Assembly: GCF_027359675.1 (NCBI RefSeq)
Contig: NZ_CP114786.1
Location: 372,001-436,000 of the forward strand
Source: Roseibium sp. Sym1
Lineage (GTDB): Bacteria > Pseudomonadota > Alphaproteobacteria > Rhizobiales > Stappiaceae
DNA length: 64,000 bases
Direction: 5' to 3'
Part shown: positions 17,598 to 25,749 of the stretch, piece after piece
How positions within the stretch are numbered: the stretch's first letter is position 1
Layout: every line of letters starts with the position of its first letter
The notes under the pieces: generated by a model
Database searches by the model: none
Told to the model about the DNA's origin: nothing
The model's input: the letters and a program-made list of their open reading frames with translations, nothing else
Position numbers and translations under genes: made by a program

Positions 17598-18659
17598 ATG
17601 CGCCCCAATACACCAGACAATGTCACTGAAACAATGACCCTTGCGCCTGTAGATGCCGCAGCCAAGACGGAAGGTCAGTCCTGGACCAAGGCCCTGGCGC
17701 GCTACAGGCAACCGCGGCCTCTCCGCAGCGTCCTTGAAATCGTGGCAACGGTCGTTCCGTTCGTTCTTCTGTGGGCATCCGCCGTGCTCGCCATTCAGCA
17801 GGACCTCTGGTGGGGGATCGTCCTGACGATCCCCGCGGCCGGTTTCCTGGTCCGCCTTTTCATTCTCCAGCACGATTGCGGCCACGGGACACTGTTCGCC
17901 AACAGCCGTCTCAACAACTGGATCGGCCGTTTGATCGGTGTCTTCACGCTGACACCCTATGACTACTGGCGCCGGACGCACGCCGTTCATCACGCGTCGG
18001 CGGGCAACCTGGACCGGCGGGGCATAGGTGACATCGACACGCTCACCGTGCGTGAATACCGGGACCAGTCCCGCTGGCAGCGCCTGCGCTACCGCCTGTA
18101 CCGGCATCCCCTGGTGATGTTCGGACTTGGTCCCGTCTGGCTCTTTGTCTGCCAGTACCGCCTCCCGCTGGGCCTGATGCGCGCGGGCGTCCAGCCCTGG
18201 GCCTCGACGCTTGCCACCAATGTCGGCATCATTCTGCCGATCGCCGTCATGATCTGGCTGGTCGGCCTCGGCCCGTTCCTGATCGTGCAGATCCCGATCA
18301 CGCTGATGGCGGCGTCGGCCGGTGTCTGGCTTTTCTATGTCCAGCACCAGTTCGAGGAAACCCACTGGTCCGGCGACGACGAGTGGAATTTCCAGCATGC
18401 CGCCCTTCACGGCAGTTCGCATTACGACCTGCCCCGCCCGCTCCGCTGGCTCACCGGCAATATCGGCATTCACCACGTGCATCACCTGGCCGCCAAGATC
18501 CCGTTCTACCGCCTGCCGGAAGTGCTGAAGGATTATCCCGAGCTGAAAAACATGAGCCGGATCACGCTCCTGGAAAGCCTGAAATGCGTCAAGCTGGTTC
18601 TCTGGGACGAACACACACGCCGTCTCATTTCCTTCCGGGAAGAACGGGCTACGCGGTAA
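17598..18659 (+). CDS. Membrane fatty-acid desaturase
   Basis: A 353-residue diiron integral-membrane desaturase. The three histidine boxes are intact: H92DCGH96, H128AVHH132 and H292HVHH296. About four transmembrane helices flank them (e.g. LEIVATVVPFVLLWASAVLA at about 45-65, and about 205-250). The spacing and the late QHQFEETHW fit the omega-6/DesA-like acyl-lipid class, and regioselectivity cannot be told. The start ATG at 17598 is the first in frame and close to the preceding basic gene; a few residues of the N-terminus are uncertain. Confidence 0.88.
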   Translation: MRPNTPDNVTETMTLAPVDAAAKTEGQSWTKALARYRQPRPLRSVLEIVATVVPFVLLWASAVLAIQQDLWWGIVLTIPAAGFLVRLFILQHDCGHGTLFANSRLNNWIGRLIGVFTLTPYDYWRRTHAVHHASAGNLDRRGIGDIDTLTVREYRDQSRWQRLRYRLYRHPLVMFGLGPVWLFVCQYRLPLGLMRAGVQPWASTLATNVGIILPIAVMIWLVGLGPFLIVQIPITLMAASAGVWLFYVQHQFEETHWSGDDEWNFQHAALHGSSHYDLPRPLRWLTGNIGIHHVHHLAAKIPFYRLPEVLKDYPELKNMSRITLLESLKCVKLVLWDEHTRRLISFREERATR

Positions 18660-18795
18660 CGGAGACGGCAGGCGCGTCGCCGGATTGCCACCGGCGCCCA
18701 AGAAACTGCTTCCGGTCCTGACGGGGCCAACCGGGCTCCGACCGCCGCGTTGCGTCAGACCGGGTTCGTGCCCCGGAGAAACGGCAGCAGGTGCC

Positions 18796-19098
18796 TCAGC
18801 CGTTCAATCCGAAGGTTTTCTCGATAAGCGACTTGTTCGCGTCGGTTGACGGGCCACCGACGGCTTCCAGCCGATCCTGGGTGACCATACGCTCGTGCGC
18901 TTCCTTGTCACCGCGAATGCGGTACTGAGGCAATCCGTCCTTCGAAGGCAACCGACCGGTGATATGAAACGTGTCGCTCGACAGGTTGTTTCTGCCGAAG
19001 CCGTCACGCAAATAAACCGCCTGGCCGATTTCGAAGTGATGTGCCGGTGTCGTACCGGAATGACCCTGTCCGCGGCCGTAGCCACTTTTGCTGTTCAT
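18796..19098 (-). CDS. Small conserved-looking hypothetical protein
   Basis: A 100-residue soluble protein. The core FEIGQAVYLRDGFG and LPQYRIRGDKEAHERMVTQDRLEAV has the look of a small beta-barrel (SH3/KOW-like) protein that recurs in alphaproteobacteria, but I cannot name the family. The ATG at 19098 was chosen because AAAGGA lies upstream and the N-terminal extension available to 19389 has poor, Lys/Ser-rich, non-conserved-looking content. It converges with the desaturase gene. Confidence 0.6.
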   Translation of the reverse strand: MNSKSGYGRGQGHSGTTPAHHFEIGQAVYLRDGFGRNNLSSDTFHITGRLPSKDGLPQYRIRGDKEAHERMVTQDRLEAVGGPSTDANKSLIEKTFGLNG

Positions 19099-19854
19099 GA
19101 TAACGGGAGTCCTTTCATTTTCAGATGAGTTGGGTTTGCTTGAATTTTTCTGCATCGCTGCTTTCGGAGAGGCCCCGTCCAGGGAAGGCGCTTTCTCGGA
19201 TCGATTCGCCGAAAATGCGGATGCAGTGATTGATCGGTTGACGCGGTGCCTTGACAGCTCTTTGTTTCGAAAACCGTTGTTTTCCCTGACAACGCACACT
19301 AGGAAACGGGAGACTGCCCACATGGCTCCTCCCAAAATATTTCTGCGCAGCAAAGAAAGAATAGAACTAAAACATACTCCGCAATTCAAATAATTTCAAT
19401 TGAAAACGTGAATATTTTTCATTGAACTGTTTTTTGTTTCACAAATAAACGAAAATCATTTCAAGGAATTATTTAGGCGCGCATGTGTTCCGAACCGGGC
19501 CAAAGTCGCGGCCGGACAAGACCGCAAGCGATGTGCGGTCGGAAAATCCGTCATGTACCGCGATTTTGCCCATCTGGCGAACTGCCTACACCGCGCCACG
19601 TACAAACCGGCTTCCATGTCTGGAACCTGGAAATGGCAAAGGGCGGGAAGAGGGCAATATGTTTCCGTTCCTTGCCACGCGGCCACATCCGCTACAACGT
19701 GGTCTCGGCGGCCATGTTGTGACGGCGGCGTACCTGATAACGGCCTTGGTGAAACCGCAATCCAGGTAACCTTGCACATGACCGCAGTGCATGCTGCAGA
19801 CTTGATGCGCGGATCGGACATTTGAGCTTATCGAGAGATAGCTGACAGTTCATT
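19099..19854. other. Gene-poor AT-rich stretch left of the island
   Basis: No open frame here has convincing codon usage or motifs. 19380-19470 is very AT-rich and probably carries promoters. 19480-19850 is of mixed composition and leads into the left end of an IS481 element, so it is the likely junction between backbone and accessory island. Confidence 0.5.
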
Positions 19855-20948
19855 CCGATCAGATGGTTTACACATTTCGCATTTGGGGGATCCCTGAATG
19901 CCTTGGAAAGAGTGTAGGCCTATGGATGAACGACTTCGTTTTGTTGCGCGGCTGCTTGAAGGCGAGAAGATGGCGCCGCTGTGCCGGGAGTTCGGTATAT
20001 CACGGGTTACGGGCTACAAGATTTTTGAACGGTACAAGGAATGTGGCCTGGACGGCCTCAATGACCGAAGCCGGCGTCCCTATCGTCAGGCCAACAAGCT
20101 TCCCTTCCAGATCGAACGCTGCATCCTGTGTCTCAAGCGAGAGCATCCAACCTGGGGCGCGCCGAAGATCCGCGACAAGCTGGTCCGGCAATACCCGATG
20201 GTCAAGGCTCCGGCGATCAGCACGGTCCATGCGGTGCTGGACCGTCACGGTCTGGTCCAGCACCGCAAACGCCGTCGCTACAAGGCCCGCGGAACCGAGC
20301 TTCATGACGCACAGGACGTGAACGGGCTCTGGTGCGCCGACTACAAGGGCGAGTTCAAGCTCGGCAACCGGCAGTACTGCTATCCGCTGACGATCACTGA
20401 CTACAGATCGCGCTATTTGCTGGCCTGCGAAGGCTTGACCTGCACCAAATCCGACTTTGCCTTCTCTGTTTTTGAACGCGTCTTCAAGGAGTTCGGCCTT
20501 CCTGCCGCCATTCGCACGGACAACGGCTTGCCGTTCGCATCGCCAAACGGGCTCTACAACTTGTCAAAGCTGTCGGTGTGGTGGCTGCGTCTGGGGATCG
20601 GCATCGAGCGTATCAAGCCAGGCCACCCGCAGCAAAACGGCCGGCACGAACGCATGCATCTGACCTTGAAGAAGGAGGCCACCCGACCGCCAGGCATGAA
20701 CAGCCTTCAGCAGCAGGCCAAGTTCGATGCCTTCATGAAGGAATTCAACGAGGAACGACCTCATGAAGCGCTCAGAATGAAGACACCGGCGGAAGTCTAC
20801 ACAGCCTCATCAAGGCAATATCAGGGCCTGCCGGACCTGGACTACCCTTTCCATGACAGGGACGCCCTGGTCACCGCATGCGGACGGATCTGCCTGCATC
20901 GCAAGAAGATCAACGTCTCGACCGTTCTGGCCGGTCAGAAACTCGGGA
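19855..20948 (+). mobile_element. IS481-family element, copy 1, right end lost
   Basis: The left end is recognised by ATGGTTTACACATTT at 19863-19877, which matches the inverted right end of copy 2 (AAATGTAAACCAT near 45346-45358). The element runs into an IS21-type terminus at 20949, which removed its last ~45 codons and its right inverted repeat. The exact first base is uncertain by a few positions. Confidence 0.75.
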
Positions 20949-20971
20949 TGTTGATTTTCACCGAGAACTGA
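19898..20971 (+). pseudogene. IS481 transposase, 3'-truncated by IS21 end
   Basis: Reads as a 357-residue DDE transposase: N-terminal helix-turn-helix (residues about 8-50, LCREFGISRVTGYKIF), then an rve integrase core with WCADYKGEF, AIRTDNGLPF and a late ERMHLTLKKE. Copy 2 ends with a conserved LVSFLDYDLGYFD tail; here the frame switches at GQKLG into IS21 terminal sequence and stops at MLIFTEN, so the last ~45 residues are gone. Residues 53-207 are almost identical in DNA to copy 2, while the part after AAIRTDN is much more different. Confidence 0.8.
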
Positions 20972-21163
20972 CCCGGTATTTCCACCGAGAATTGACCCGC
21001 CTTATGTGTATGGAACGGCAGTTACGCCGTGGTCAAGATTTTGGTTTCCCCCTACGTTGTCGGCCTGATTTGCGGTGCTGTTTTTGAAGCGGAAGCTTTC
21101 GTTTCCGGTTTCAAGGATATGGCAGTGGTGCGTGAGCCGGTCGAGCAGCGCGGTGGTCATCGA
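20949..21163 (-). mobile_element. IS21-family right end with istB tail
   Basis: Starts with TGTTGATTTTCACCGAGAAC followed by a second copy of the CACCGAGAA.TGACCCG terminal repeat, the multi-repeat terminus typical of IS21. On the minus strand, 21163 back to about 21060 encodes the end of the IstB helper ATPase ([20 protein letters not shown], then FRFKNS). Only about 35 residues of istB remain and istA is absent, so the element is dead. The first 105 bases recur at 43973 with one mismatch. Confidence 0.8.
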
Positions 21164-21187
21164 GAACCTGCATGGTCGTGGGATCAA

Positions 21188-21566
21188 ACTCCATGACGGG
21201 CGCTAGAGGCCTCTCCCCCAACTTCCAACCCGTCTCGGAAAACCCCTCCAAACTCTCACTCTAAGGGGGCGTTGCGGGGTCTCCCCGCTGGAAGGGGCCG
21301 GCCGAGACTACAGGCGCGGCCGCGGGGGAAGACTTTCCCCTCCTGGGATGCGGATCGCGATCCGCATAGTTCCAATTGGCGGGCCGTTCACTTCCAATCA
21401 GCGGAAAAGTCGGTACCCGACGCCAGTGCCGGTCCTGCTCGTGAATCTTGCTGACAACACAAATGTGCCTGTTTTTTGCCGAAGCTCCCGTCCGCCATAC
21501 CATGTCGCAGCCGAATTCTATCTGCTCGCACCGAAGTTCAGTCACGAACAACACACTGACTGAAAC
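21188..21566. other. Intergenic stretch with an 18-bp perfect palindrome
   Basis: No gene is supported between the istB remnant and the fic gene's stop codon. At 21349-21366 lies TGCGGATCGCGATCCGCA, a perfect palindrome. Nearby GCGGGGTCTCCCCGC (about 21275-21290) is a further short hairpin. These may be remnants of a mobile element or plasmid control region. Confidence 0.45.
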
Positions 21567-23126
21567 TCAAGATTCCGTCCCATATTTGTCGTCGAAATCT
21601 TCAAAGGATTCAGCCACAATCGTCTCGATCTGAGGAACCTCATCGTCTCGGAGTTTTTCAAACTCGCCGGTGCGGCGGCGTTTGCTGAGTGAGCCACCGT
21701 TCTGACGGATGTGCATGACGAGATCCTGCGCCATGCGGTCGGGCATTTCGACCAGGTTCATGATGGCATTCAAAGCCTGATCGCGGCATTTGAGGTAGTC
21801 GATCTCGCGCGGCAGATCGGTTTCGACAGTTCGATGCACGCAGCTAAAGAGGAACTCCGCCTCTTCGGTGCAGTCGAAATAGCGATAGAGGTCCGCCGTG
21901 TCGTTTGTGACTTCGACATTGCGATTGGGCAGCACGCGCCAGTCGATGCAATCCATCAAGGCGCCGGAGTGCCGCTTCAGGGTCGTGGCATAGTCGTCGA
22001 TGCGGTCCAGCATGACGGCCGAGACGGGAAACACCATGCCGGGCGGGGTGTATTTTCGCTCCGCGAGCACGTGGTGGATGAGACAGCGGTGCAAACGTCC
22101 GTTGCCGTCAGCCAGCGGGTGCACATAGACAAAGCCGAATGCGATCGCAGCGGCCTGCAGAACTGGATCGAGGTCTGAGGTCCGCAGCCTGTTGTTGCAT
22201 TCATTGAGACCAGTCATGATGTCAGGAATATCCTGGGGAAGGGCTCCGATGAACTCGGGCAGTGGGTCATGGTTGTGATCCCGCTCCCCCAGAAACACAC
22301 CCTCGCTGCGGTATCCGATCTCGGTGAACCGGTCGTCGCCGATCAGGATGCGATGCAAGCGATAGATCTCTTCTCTGTTGAGTGGACGCTTGCCGGCCTC
22401 CAGAACAGCGCGTCCCCAGCGCTCGAGCCGATTGGCAGGCGCGCGTTCCCCTTCGATCTCGAAGCTCGCGCGGCTGTCTGCAAGCAGCAGAAAGCTTGCA
22501 GCCCGGGAAACAATCTGGGCGCCCGTTCGCCCTATCGTCTCCTGCGCCTTGTGCGATAGGTCGAGGGCCAGAAATGCTTCCAGCTTTTCTGTGCGCCTTA
22601 TGATCGGACAGAACGCGCCCGTGCCAAGCAGATTGTTGCGCACCCGATGGCGCAGGGACAGAGACGCAGGACCAGTGAAATAAGCTACGGGATCGAGTGC
22701 CTCGACGGCCGTAACCGTAGGGGCATCGTCGATATCGAGCCGCTTGCCGGTAAGAGTTTCGTAAAAGAACCATACCCGGCGTGTCACCGCGCCGGTCGGT
22801 GTCCGCTGGATGAAGTCTATGAGATCCTGTTCCGGCAGCGCATCAAGGATGCGTTTGAGCACCAGAAGATCGATCGGCTCATTGCGCAGGGCAAAACCGA
22901 GATGCCCATCCAGGGTATCCTCCGGCCGATACCGTTTGTCATAGACGTCCCAGATACCCTCCTGCCGTCGATTGCCGCGCACGTGCCGTTCGGAAATGCA
23001 GGCGCGATTCCTCACCGGCGCCTTCACATCGAGCGTATGGACGAGAGCGGCCCAACCCGCGAGCCGTGTGTCCTCCGGAATAGGCTCGTTCTGAAAATAG
23101 GCGAGTTTCCCGATGTCCAGCTTCAT
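21567..23126 (-). CDS. Fic-domain protein with built-in inhibitory motif
   Basis: A 519-residue protein likely to transfer AMP (or another nucleotide part) to a hydroxyl on a target protein. The Fic core motif H336PLADGNGR344 is intact. An (S/T)xxxE(G/N) inhibitory motif is present upstream as S221FEIEG226, as in class II Fic proteins, where this glutamate blocks the ATP site in cis; no separate antitoxin is needed or seen. The C-terminal third may be a winged-helix or target-binding part. The start ATG at 23126 has GAAAGGAAACC upstream. It lies in the island between IS21 and IS6 remnants. Physiological target unknown. Confidence 0.85.
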   Translation of the reverse strand: MKLDIGKLAYFQNEPIPEDTRLAGWAALVHTLDVKAPVRNRACISERHVRGNRRQEGIWDVYDKRYRPEDTLDGHLGFALRNEPIDLLVLKRILDALPEQDLIDFIQRTPTGAVTRRVWFFYETLTGKRLDIDDAPTVTAVEALDPVAYFTGPASLSLRHRVRNNLLGTGAFCPIIRRTEKLEAFLALDLSHKAQETIGRTGAQIVSRAASFLLLADSRASFEIEGERAPANRLERWGRAVLEAGKRPLNREEIYRLHRILIGDDRFTEIGYRSEGVFLGERDHNHDPLPEFIGALPQDIPDIMTGLNECNNRLRTSDLDPVLQAAAIAFGFVYVHPLADGNGRLHRCLIHHVLAERKYTPPGMVFPVSAVMLDRIDDYATTLKRHSGALMDCIDWRVLPNRNVEVTNDTADLYRYFDCTEEAEFLFSCVHRTVETDLPREIDYLKCRDQALNAIMNLVEMPDRMAQDLVMHIRQNGGSLSKRRRTGEFEKLRDDEVPQIETIVAESFEDFDDKYGTES

Positions 23127-23146
23127 GTCGGTTTCCTTTCACGACG

Positions 23147-23256
23147 GTCGAAAGGCGATCATACATGGCCCATCTGTCGAAAGAGACTTACAGTCCTGGA
23201 ATTGAAAATCAATCACCAATGTCGAAAATGCTTCACACCGGACACTGACGTCGAAA
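23147..23256. promoter_or_regulatory. Four GTCGAAA repeats upstream of fic
   Basis: GTCGAAA occurs at 23147, 23176, 23221 and 23250: two pairs with identical 29-bp spacing, separated by 45 bp, all within 130 bp upstream of the fic start. All are in the same direction. This may be an operator array for an unknown regulator; no regulator gene is adjacent. Confidence 0.4.
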
Positions 23257-23489
23257 AACAAATCGGGCGTGTGTTCAGTCGTTAACCGGGAGGGAGACGA
23301 TACCGTTAAAGGAGCTCGTGTGTGAAGAACTCGTCGCACCGGTAGGGGGACAAGCCGACGCAGGAGGTGGCAGGGAGCTGGGCGTTTCGGCTTAAGAACT
23401 GCTCGGTAAAGCCGGGTTCGAAAACCAAATCTCTCATATCTTGAGCGACCGCGATGGAAAATAGATACGGTTCGTGATTGGAGGGGGTG

Positions 23490-23691
23490 AAAGGCATCAA
23501 GATTGACTGCGTACAACCTGGCGACATTCTCTTTAACAGCGCGCCCGGGAAAGATCTGCAAGACGATCCATACTGCAACCGATGGTGCGGTGTTGCAGCC
23601 AATGATCTGCATGCAGCACAACTCCTTCATCGGCTCGACTTCGGACGAGGTGCAAGCAAACTCTCTTCAGCATGCACGGTTTGAAGGTTAG
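23490..23691 (+). pseudogene. Frameshifted remnant of a YiiX/NlpC-P60-like hydrolase
   Basis: The first frame reads IKIDCVQPGDILFNSAPGK; moving one base on at about 23549 gives KICKTIHTATDGAV, then MICMQHNSFIGSTSDEVQA and a stop at 23691. Joined, this matches the start of permuted papain-fold (YiiX/YebB-like) hydrolases, which begin with a PGDxLF motif and have an ATxG..(S)HAxI. motif; the catalytic His has been lost here. The C-terminal part is missing. It lies directly left of the IS6 element, which may have removed the rest. Confidence 0.55.
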
Positions 23692-23715
23692 CGCTGCGCC
23701 TCACAAAGGTTGACC

Positions 23716-24526
23716 GGTATTGCCAACTTGTTGCTCACGCTTGGGCTTGGTAGATCGTTTTGATGTTTGAACGTCTTGATTTCCCGCGCCTTAAGTGCTT
23801 CCGTTTTCCCCTGTCGATCATATCCTATGCGGTTTGGGCGTATCACCGGTTTGCTCTGAGCTCGGCAGACGTTGAGGACCTTCTGGCTGAACGCGGTGTT
23901 GTTGTCAGCCGGGAAACGATCCGCAAATGGGTGAAGCGGTTTGCCGGCACTTCGCGCGCTGCATTCGCCGGGACCGGCCAAAGCCAAACAGCAAATGGCA
24001 TCTGGATGAGGCCGTAATCATCATTGGCGGTATGAAATACTGGCTCTGGTGGGCGATTGACGGCGATGGAGACGTACTCGACATCCTGGTTCAATCCCGC
24101 CGGAATGCCAAGGCAGCCAGGCGTTTCTTTGGCGCGCTGGTGACGCAATTCGGGGAGCCCAGGGTCGTGGTGACTGACAAGCTGCGCAGCTACACCAAGC
24201 CCGTCCAGGCCCTTGCACCAGATGCCGATCATCGCGCTCACAAGGGACTGAACAACAGGATTGAGATTTCCCATCGTCCGACACGCAAGCGGGAGAAGAT
24301 CTTTGGCCGGTTCAAATCGGCCCGGCATGCTCAACGGTTTCTGTCCGCCCACGATCAGATAAACACGATCTTCCGGCCGCGCCGATACAAACTGTCCGTT
24401 GCCTCATACCGGCATGCAAGGGCAGATGCGTTCAGCCTATGGCAGGACTACACCGGCGAGATGAACACCTGAAATCCGTCCAATAACAGACACCTTGCTG
24501 ACTAAACAAAACAAGTTGGCAATACC
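23716..24526 (+). mobile_element. IS6-family element (copy 1), complete ends
   Basis: An 811-bp element with perfect 17-bp inverted repeats GGTATTGCCAACTTGTT (23716-23732) and its complement (24510-24526). It carries one transposase frame broken by a one-base deletion. No 8-bp target duplication is seen around it, which suggests that flanking DNA has been rearranged since insertion, as is common with IS6/IS26-type replicative events. Confidence 0.85.
23763..24472 (+). pseudogene. IS6 transposase, one-base deletion
   Basis: N-terminal part FRFPLSIISYAVWAYHRFAL and DVEDLLAERGVVVSRETIRKW, then the frame slips at about 23944, where CGGTTTGCCGGC has lost one G relative to CGGTTTGGCCGGC in copy 3 (31264-31537). 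The rest continues in another frame: ARCIRRDRPKPN, WHLDEAV, WWAIDGDGDVLDILVQ, VVTDKLRSY and the final RFKSARHAQRFLSAH with the DDE residues. With the slip it should be inactive unless programmed frameshifting rescues it, for which I see no slippery site. Confidence 0.85.
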
Positions 24527-24528
24527 GG

Positions 24529-24566
24529 CCGAAGGCATCTGCCCTTGCATGCTGGTATGAGGCGAC
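24529..24566 (-). mobile_element. Inverted fragment of IS6 transposase C-terminus
   Basis: The minus strand reads RVASYQHARADAF, the same as the VASYRHARADAF near the end of copy 1, but inverted and joined directly to the copy 1 right repeat at 24526. A second IS6 copy must once have lain head-to-head here; most of it was deleted. The 90 bases from here to the SBP stop hold nothing recognisable. Confidence 0.6.
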
Positions 24567-24654
24567 ACGGGAATGGCCGGTTATAGACATACGACGGCGT
24601 TTCCACACTCCAACCAATGCTGTGAAACTTGGTGAAGTTCGTCTTCGAAGCGAC

Positions 24655-25749
24655 TTATTGAAGAATCTTGGCAGACGGATCAATAGCCGTCAGCCAATCG
24701 GCCAGCAGTTTTTCGCGCTTCATCCTATCCAGGTAGGCGATCAGGCCGGGCCCAACCTTTATGGGGGCCATCGCCTCCGGATTGCCGAAGGCGATGACTT
24801 TGTCCAATGGCTTGCCTATATCGACCGATACCGGCAGGAAAGGCGACGAGGCAGCCAGTTCCGACTGGCCCTCCGGCGATAATAGGTAGCTGACGAAATC
24901 GATACCGCCTGCCTTGTTGGGCGCCTCCTTTCGGACAAAGGCGGTTCGTGTCGAAACGAAGGTATAGTCGTCGAGCGTATAGACCCCGACGGTGCTGGTC
25001 TTGCGCGCGCTGGCAAGCGCATATGGTCCGATCACGTTATAGGCATAAACGAGATCGCCTGAAGCGACCGCATCAAATATCCTGGATGTGCAGCAAAAGG
25101 TCCTCAGGCCCGCGCGGCCGAATGTCTCCACCAGCCGCCAGAATTCGTACCCGCGCTGAAGGTCCTGCGTCGCAAACATATAGCCGACGCCAGATTGCCC
25201 GATGTCATAGGATCCGATCCGGCCCGCGAAAAAATCCGGATTGTCGCGAATGGAACTTGCAAGATCTGAACGGTTTCTCGGTAATGCCCGTCCGTCAAAG
25301 GCGGCTTTGTTGTAGATGACTGCAACAGGTTCGAAGGTGAAGCCATAAAGTTCGTTGCGCCATCGGGCCCATGCGGGCAGTGCGTCTTCTCCGTCAAGGC
25401 GGAAAGGGAGAGCTCGTCCCTGATTGACCAAGGCCACTTGCAGGTCGGTCGCCGAACTGATCACGACATCGGCGTCTCCGGCCTCATCGGCCGCCACGAT
25501 CTCAAAGAGGTCCCTGGTGTCAAACTCCCGGTAAAGGATTTTCTGCCCGGGATGAATCCGCTCGAAGCTGTCGATGAGTGGCTGGAAAGCGCTGATATCC
25601 GTTGCGCTGTAGACCGTTATGTCGCCCGCCTGAGAAGGTCCCGCGCTGAGAGCAAAGACAAGTGTGCTCATCACAAACAAGCATCGCCTGACAATCCAGG
25701 CGTTGCCGAACCAACGCTGCGACGCCGTGATGTCACTCCCCATTGTCAT
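24655..25749 (-). CDS. Periplasmic solute-binding protein linked to TctDE
   Basis: A 364-residue exported binding protein. A signal peptide is visible after a slightly extended N-terminus (hydrophobic CLFVMSTLVFALSAGPSQA, cleavage about residue 41). The mature start DITVYSATDISAFQPLIDSF and later FEPVAVIYNKAAF and ASPFLPVSV belong to the Fe3+/thiamine-type (periplasmic-binding type 2) class. No permease or ATPase is adjacent. It overlaps the end of tctE by 17 bp, so it is the third gene of the tctD-tctE unit, where such proteins probably present the ligand to the sensor kinase. Confidence 0.8.
   Translation of the reverse strand: MTMGSDITASQRWFGNAWIVRRCLFVMSTLVFALSAGPSQAGDITVYSATDISAFQPLIDSFERIHPGQKILYREFDTRDLFEIVAADEAGDADVVISSATDLQVALVNQGRALPFRLDGEDALPAWARWRNELYGFTFEPVAVIYNKAAFDGRALPRNRSDLASSIRDNPDFFAGRIGSYDIGQSGVGYMFATQDLQRGYEFWRLVETFGRAGLRTFCCTSRIFDAVASGDLVYAYNVIGPYALASARKTSTVGVYTLDDYTFVSTRTAFVRKEAPNKAGGIDFVSYLLSPEGQSELAASSPFLPVSVDIGKPLDKVIAFGNPEAMAPIKVGPGLIAYLDRMKREKLLADWLTAIDPSAKILQ

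Noticed and set aside
19483..19825. Several overlapping short frames
   Set aside because: No conserved motif, no ribosome site, and poor codon usage; treated as non-coding junction DNA.
23306..23602. Minus-strand frame with DLVFEPGFTEQFLSRNAQLP
   Set aside because: Some protein-like look at its end, but overlaps the better-supported hydrolase remnant and has no recognisable family or ribosome site.
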